Assembly (NCBI GenBank): GCA_030704615.1
Contig: CM060734.1
Coordinates: 26,908,001-26,972,000, forward strand
Length of the DNA: 64,000 bases
Direction of reading: 5' to 3'
Origin: Takakia lepidozioides
Lineage: Eukaryota; Streptophyta; Takakiopsida; Takakiales; Takakiaceae
Shown here: positions 63,738 to 64,000 of the stretch, piece by piece
How positions within the stretch are numbered: the stretch's first letter is position 1
How the letters are laid out: each line of letters opens with the position of its first letter
Notes under the pieces: generated by a model
Told to the model about the DNA's origin: nothing
Database searches by the model: none
Seen by the model: the letters and a program-made list of their open reading frames with translations, nothing else
Position numbers and translations under genes: made by a program

Positions 63738-64000
63738 ACTCGGCATGAATTCCAAACCATGCGCAATAAAACATAGGGTCCACCAAATTCTGGAAAAACA
63801 AAAATTCTAAACGATTTATTTTTAACAAAGGGTTGTGGTATTATTATTATTTTAAAATAGGGGTACTTCTTTGCCTTTGTGTTACAGATTTTTTTAAAAG
63901 AATATGTGGGAAGAAAAAAAAACGGGGGGGTTGTGGAGCTAGGATTCCCCTTCACCATTATGATTCCTGATTCATGAGCTAGGATTTCCTTCACTATTAA
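63738..64000. other. AT-rich end of the window
   Basis: Contains TTATTATTATT and G7 homopolymer stretches and a GAGCTAGGATT repeat near 63937 and 63977. No gene is supported. Confidence 0.4.

Overview
The window looks like a repeat-dominated nuclear locus of a green-plant (streptophyte) genome. The evidence is GT-AG introns in a membrane-protein gene and a subtilase gene, an SBT2-like plant subtilase, a DUF659-type hAT transposase, a tRNA-derived SINE, and a plant-type retrotransposon primer-binding site (TGGTATCAGAGCC). An early-diverging lineage such as a charophyte alga or bryophyte is plausible because of the Crypton-like recombinase and unusual retroelements, but this is inference. Only one gene (43115-44845) appears intact.

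Layout. 3-548: open reverse-transcriptase fragment of a non-LTR element, cut off by a satellite. 549-31316: about 31 kb of a ~120/121-bp satellite arranged mostly as an A-B dimer of 241 bp, with an inverted block at 5066-5924, kilobase-scale duplications, and a 500-N gap at 18576-19075 surrounded by indel-rich sequence. 31640-35700: decayed C-rich LINE-like element with endonuclease end, RT, an unexpected chromodomain and an RNase H. 35774-37090: element bounded by 12-bp inverted repeats and rich in palindromes. 37148-38519 (-): broken, unrecognised zinc-finger gene. 38557-39343: two local repeat arrays. 39899-40015: fold-back element. 40202-42170: broken Crypton-like tyrosine recombinase gene. 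43115-44845: intact three-exon multi-pass membrane protein gene. 46198-47444: 5' part of a subtilase gene, cut short by retroelement debris. 47460-51850: nested LINE and Ty3/gypsy fragments. 51905-58320: three arrays of GCGACC-type hairpins; two of them bracket a decayed hAT transposase gene (54287-57159), and a SINE has inserted in the last. 58748-60018: unrecognised gene broken mainly by in-frame TAG codons. 60040-63509: LINE fragment, gypsy gag, PBS and a pair of LTRs in inverted orientation. 63565-63737: nested hairpins.

The parts do not form a pathway. The window records successive insertions into gene-poor, probably heterochromatic DNA beside a large satellite. The most distinctive signals are the chromodomain inside a LINE-like element, the Crypton-like recombinase with introns, the 52-bp hairpin arrays on both sides of a hAT gene, and the long dyad-rich satellite. 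All family calls rest on motifs read by eye; no database search was made.
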